From Bacteroidales bacterium UBA3684 (GTDB taxonomy: Bacteria > Bacteroidota > Bacteroidia > Bacteroidales > P3), in assembly GCA_002372855.1 (NCBI GenBank), contig DFIZ01000038.1, positions 31,075 through 47,404 of the forward strand: a DNA stretch of 16,330 nt, in the 5' to 3' direction. Positions 14,315-16,330 of the stretch are shown in pieces. The notes under the pieces were generated by a model. That model searched no databases. It saw nothing but the letters and a program-made list of their open reading frames with translations, and had not been told where the DNA came from. The position numbers and the translations under genes are program-made. The stretch's first letter is position 1. Each line of letters starts with the position of its first letter.

Positions 14315-14896
14315 GACTGCCAAGAAATCCTCTATCACCCTGCGCGTCTCGGCGACGGCGCGCTGCAGGTCGTCGTTCACTATGGTCACGTCGAAAGCCG
14401 GGGCCTGCTTCAGCTCTTCGGCGCTGCGGGCCAGACGCTTCACGATGGCCTCCTCGCTGTCCGTGCCGCGACTGCGCAGGCGCTGCTCCAGCACCTCCAC
14501 ACTCGGCGGCATCACGAAGATGCTCAGCGCGTCGCCGCCGAAGTACTTCTTGATGTTGCGGCCGCCGTTGACATCGACGTCGAATACAATCACCTTTCCC
14601 TCGTTCCAGATGCGCTCTATCTCGCTCTTCAGCGTGCCGTAGCATGTGCCGCTGTACACCTCCTCCCACTCCAGGAATTCGTTCTTCCCCACCCTCTGCA
14701 TAAACTCCTCGCGACTCAGGAAGTAGTAGTCCTTGCCGTGCTGCTCCTCGCCGCGCGGGGCGCGCGTGGTGGCCGAGATGCTGAACGTCAAATCCTTCGG
14801 GTCCAAATGCTCGCTGGCCTCCGACCCCATCAACTCGTTGATGATGGTCGTCTTGCCGCACCCCGACGGTGCCGAAAACAATATCGCTTTTCCCAT
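14306..14896 (-). CDS. gmk: Guanylate kinase
   Basis: A 196-aa cytosolic enzyme converting GMP and ATP to GDP and ADP. The P-loop SAPSGCGKTT is at residues 8-17. The GMP-binding region has SISATTRAPRGEEQHGKDYYFLS (about 39-61) and EFLEWEEVYSGTCYGTL (74-90). The nucleotide site is completed by FDVDVNGGRNIKK, and the lid region lies around RLRSRGTDSEEAIVKRL. The length is normal. The final codons and TAA stop lie within a 7-bp repeat array, so the native C terminus may have been slightly altered. The gene starts 82 bp after the 370-aa acidic gene, across an 8-bp repeat array, and is followed by mreC. Confidence 0.97.
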   Translation of the reverse strand: MGKAILFSAPSGCGKTTIINELMGSEASEHLDPKDLTFSISATTRAPRGEEQHGKDYYFLSREEFMQRVGKNEFLEWEEVYSGTCYGTLKSEIERIWNEGKVIVFDVDVNGGRNIKKYFGGDALSIFVMPPSVEVLEQRLRSRGTDSEEAIVKRLARSAEELKQAPAFDVTIVNDDLQRAVAETRRVIEDFLAVRS

Positions 14897-14910
14897 GATT
14901 TTTCCTTTAT

Positions 14911-14982
14911 AACTTTAAAACTCTAAAACTCTACGACTCTACAACTCTACAACTCTACGACTCTACAACTCTACGCCTCTAA
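14911..14982. repeat. Nine 8-bp units between the 370-aa gene and gmk
   Basis: Plus-strand units begin AACTTTAA and AACTCTAA, continue with AACTCTAC or GACTCTAC, and end with GCCTCTAA. On the coding strand this is GTAGAGTT-like. The outermost unit contains the TAG stop of the 370-aa gene (14979-14981), so the array starts inside that gene's 3' end and fills nearly the whole 82-bp gap. Confidence 0.9.
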
Positions 14983-16091
14983 AACTTCTTGTCGAACACC
15001 TTGTAGAACGACTGCACGGCCAGCGAACTCTCGTCCCAGTGGTACTGGGCCGACACCTCGCTCACGCACAGCAGGGCCTCGTCGCGCGTGTCGATGGCGT
15101 TCAGGCGCAGGATGAAGTCGTTGTAGGCCTTCATGTTGTTGTGGAACAGCTCGCTCATGAAGCTGAACTTGTCGTTGATATTGATCACCGTGCGCAGGTC
15201 CGACACCTTCTTCGTCAACACACTCTCCACTCTCCGTTCAGCGCTCTCCGCGCCGCCCAGGCTCTCGCCCAGCGTGCGCACCGTGGGCTTCTCCTCCACG
15301 GGACGCTTCAGGTAGTCGAGCAGCGACGCCTGCGTGCCGGCAGCCTTGTGCTCCGGCTCCGCCGCGGCCTTGGGGCTCTCGGCGGGCGCCGCCGTTTCCT
15401 CGACGGCCGGGGTATCTTCCTTCTCTTCGGGAGACGCGGCATGCCGCGTCTCTACGGCCGGGGCGGGCTCTTCTTCAACGGCCGGGGCGGGCTCATCGAT
15501 AATCACCTCGTCGAAGAGCAGGCTGTTGCCGTTGGACTCCAACTCTTCCATGGCGGGCATGGGGGCAGGTTCAGGCTCGGGCTCGGCCGCCACGGTCTCC
15601 TCGACGGGCGCCACGGTCTCCTCGGCAGGCGCCACCGTTTCCTCGGCGGGCAAAACCTTTTCCTCCTGTAGAGACGCATGCGTCTCCCCGCTGTCCGGGG
15701 TATCTTCTGTCTCCTTGGGAGACGCAGCACGCTGCGTCTCTACGGCCGGGGCCGGCTTCTCCACGACAACCGGGGCGGGCTTTTCCGCCTCCGTCGGGGT
15801 ATCCTGTGCCTCGGCCACCGGCGCCGGGGCCATGGCCGCCATCGTGGCCATCACCGTCGACGACAGAATCTCGTCGTCGGGCATTGCCACTCGCCGCTCG
15901 CTGCTCTCTGCCCTCCGCTCGCCGCTTTCCTCGGCTCCCAGGCAAAGCGCCACATCGTAGAGCTTGCGCAAATCCTCCAGCAGCAAATCGCGCTCTATCG
16001 GGCTCACCTCGTCGCCGTGAGCCACTATCCGATTCGCTATGGCACACAGCCGCTGCATGCCCTCGGTCAGTTCTTTGATACCCTTTTTCAT
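14979..16091 (-). CDS. Uncharacterised protein with acidic, repeat-derived linker
   Basis: A 370-aa protein with no signal peptide or membrane span. I do not recognise a named family. It has three parts: an N-terminal helical region (1-52, KELTEGMQRLCAIANRIVAH), a long Ala/Pro/Glu-rich acidic linker (about 53-290), and a C-terminal helical domain (about 291-370) with INDKFSFMSELFHNNMKAYN and HWDESSLAVQSFYKVF, which looks conserved and resembles hypothetical Bacteroidales proteins I recall. The linker is largely repeat DNA. Palindrome copies encode VETQRAASP (117-125), GETHAS (135-140) and VETRHAASP (213-221); 7-bp arrays encode ESGERRAESSERR (55-67) and AESAERRVES (281-290); and a 21-bp repeat encodes AEETVAP units (149-167). 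All stay in frame without stops. The likely role is a cytosolic protein with two ordered ends joined by a flexible tether; the function is unknown. It starts the run leading to gmk and mreCD. Confidence 0.78.
   Translation of the reverse strand: MKKGIKELTEGMQRLCAIANRIVAHGDEVSPIERDLLLEDLRKLYDVALCLGAEESGERRAESSERRVAMPDDEILSSTVMATMAAMAPAPVAEAQDTPTEAEKPAPVVVEKPAPAVETQRAASPKETEDTPDSGETHASLQEEKVLPAEETVAPAEETVAPVEETVAAEPEPEPAPMPAMEELESNGNSLLFDEVIIDEPAPAVEEEPAPAVETRHAASPEEKEDTPAVEETAAPAESPKAAAEPEHKAAGTQASLLDYLKRPVEEKPTVRTLGESLGGAESAERRVESVLTKKVSDLRTVININDKFSFMSELFHNNMKAYNDFILRLNAIDTRDEALLCVSEVSAQYHWDESSLAVQSFYKVFDKKF
15222..15249. repeat. Four 7-bp units in the 370-aa gene
   Basis: ACTCTCC, ACTCTCC, GTTCAGC and GCTCTCC. 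On the coding strand the units read GGAGAG(T/C) and encode part of AESAERRVES (281-290). The peptide resembles the one made by the array at 15888-15929. Confidence 0.75.
15431..15452. repeat. GAGACG palindrome inside a coding sequence (G/C arm)
   Basis: Identical to the intergenic core at 242-263: arm GAGACGCGGC, centre AT, reverse-complement arm, then TAC. On the coding strand it reads V-E-T-R-H-A-A-S-P. It sits in a block (from 15407) duplicated at 15695 with several substitutions. Confidence 0.95.
15592..15654. repeat. Three 21-bp units encoding AEETVAP repeats
   Basis: ACGGTCTCCTCGACGGGCGCC (15592-15612) is repeated at 15613-15633 and, more diverged, at 15634-15654. The 21-bp period is a 7-residue protein repeat in the acidic linker, so it preserves frame and was probably built by slippage. 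Confidence 0.85.
15671..15686. repeat. Shortened 16-bp GAGACG palindrome in the coding sequence
   Basis: GAGACGCATGCGTCTC is a perfect 16-bp palindrome. It equals the full core with three bases lost from each arm near the centre, and it keeps the TGTA left flank. Its orientation is opposite to the two other copies in this gene, yet it is read in the same GAG-ACG frame. Confidence 0.88.
15719..15740. repeat. GAGACG palindrome inside a coding sequence (A/T arm)
   Basis: Identical to the intergenic copy at 187-208: arm GAGACGCAGC, centre AC, reverse-complement arm, then TAC. The coding strand reads V-E-T-Q-R-A-A-S-P. Relative to 15431-15452 both arms changed at the paired position, so the hairpin is kept. 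Confidence 0.95.
15888..15929. repeat. Six 7-bp units near the 5' end of the 370-aa gene
   Basis: CACTCGC, CGCTCGC, TGCTCTC, TGCCCTC, CGCTCGC and CGCTTTC. On the coding strand they encode ESGERRAESSERRV (55-68), placed between the N-terminal helical region and the acidic linker. Confidence 0.78.
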
Positions 16092-16270
16092 CTTGATGAT
16101 ATATATTGTTTTTAATACTTAACCGTTAATAATCAACACCATGCACCACTTCCGCAGTGCATCTTTCCGAATGTAAAAATACAACATTTTTCCTCATCCC
16201 GCACCGCCAATCAAAAAAAGTTATCAAACCCACCCGTTGAAAACTCCGCAAACCCCCTCCACTCCCCACT

Positions 16271-16298
16271 CATAACTCTTAACTCATAACTCTTAACT
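16271..16298. repeat. Two 14-bp units upstream of the 370-aa gene
   Basis: CATAACTCTTAACT occurs twice in tandem (16271-16284, 16285-16298); each is two 7-bp half units. It belongs to the same style as the array at 14280-14314, and GGGAGGGGTC follows at 16306-16315. Bases 16092-16270 show an AT-rich leader but no canonical promoter that I can support. Confidence 0.8.
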
Positions 16299-16330
16299 CC
16301 CCCCTGGGAGGGGTCAAATTCGGCCCTTCT

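Noticed and set aside
16174..16181. TATTTTTA on the minus strand as a promoter for the 370-aa gene
   Set aside because: Only a partial match to TAnnTTTG with no TTTG at the right distance; too weak to list as a feature.

Overview
The window reads as chromosomal DNA of a GC-rich member of the Bacteroidota, probably Bacteroidales. Three things point there: the promoter signature TTTG-N19-TAnnTTTG between the divergent genes near 2 kb, a PorZ-like protein with a type IX secretion (T9SS) C-terminal domain, and paired secreted carboxypeptidase-regulatory-domain proteins. I see no rRNA, tRNA, CRISPR array, transposase or phage gene. No placement below the order is claimed.

Layout. Bases 1-374 have no gene and hold a cluster of short GC-rich palindromes, the last of which probably terminates the SIMPL-domain gene. 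On the minus strand an ion channel gene (1159-1923) is followed by the SIMPL gene (375-1079). A 168-bp divergent region carries mirrored promoters. Two overlapping plus-strand genes (2092-4085) encode secreted carboxypeptidase-regulatory-domain proteins and end at a strong hairpin shared with the convergent urocanate hydratase gene hutU (4146-6146). After a 431-bp gap with the hutU promoter, an 11-bp tandem array and a terminator, the rest is one long minus-strand run. In transcription order it is: a 370-aa acidic-linker protein, gmk, mreC, a TraB/GumN protein, mreD, porZ, recO and an S8 (subtilisin) protease. Several junctions overlap by 4 bp or are separated by 1 bp, so the run is probably an operon. 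It joins nucleotide metabolism, cell-shape control, T9SS surface assembly, DNA repair and a secreted protease.

The most unusual property is repeat invasion. Palindromes with arms GAGACGC(G/A)GC occur both in the left intergenic cluster and inside the 370-aa coding sequence. A second palindrome family (GCCGGC-N5-GCCGGC) sits at the start of the second secreted-protein gene. Arrays of 7-, 8- and 11-bp units fill gene junctions, supply stop codons (gmk, the 370-aa gene) and a Shine-Dalgarno-like sequence (mreC), and appear to lengthen a loop in RecO. No new defence or biosynthetic system is evident. The best candidates for novelty are this repeat ecology, the subtilisin with an apparent outer-membrane barrel at its C terminus, and the placement of TraB/GumN and porZ within an mre operon.
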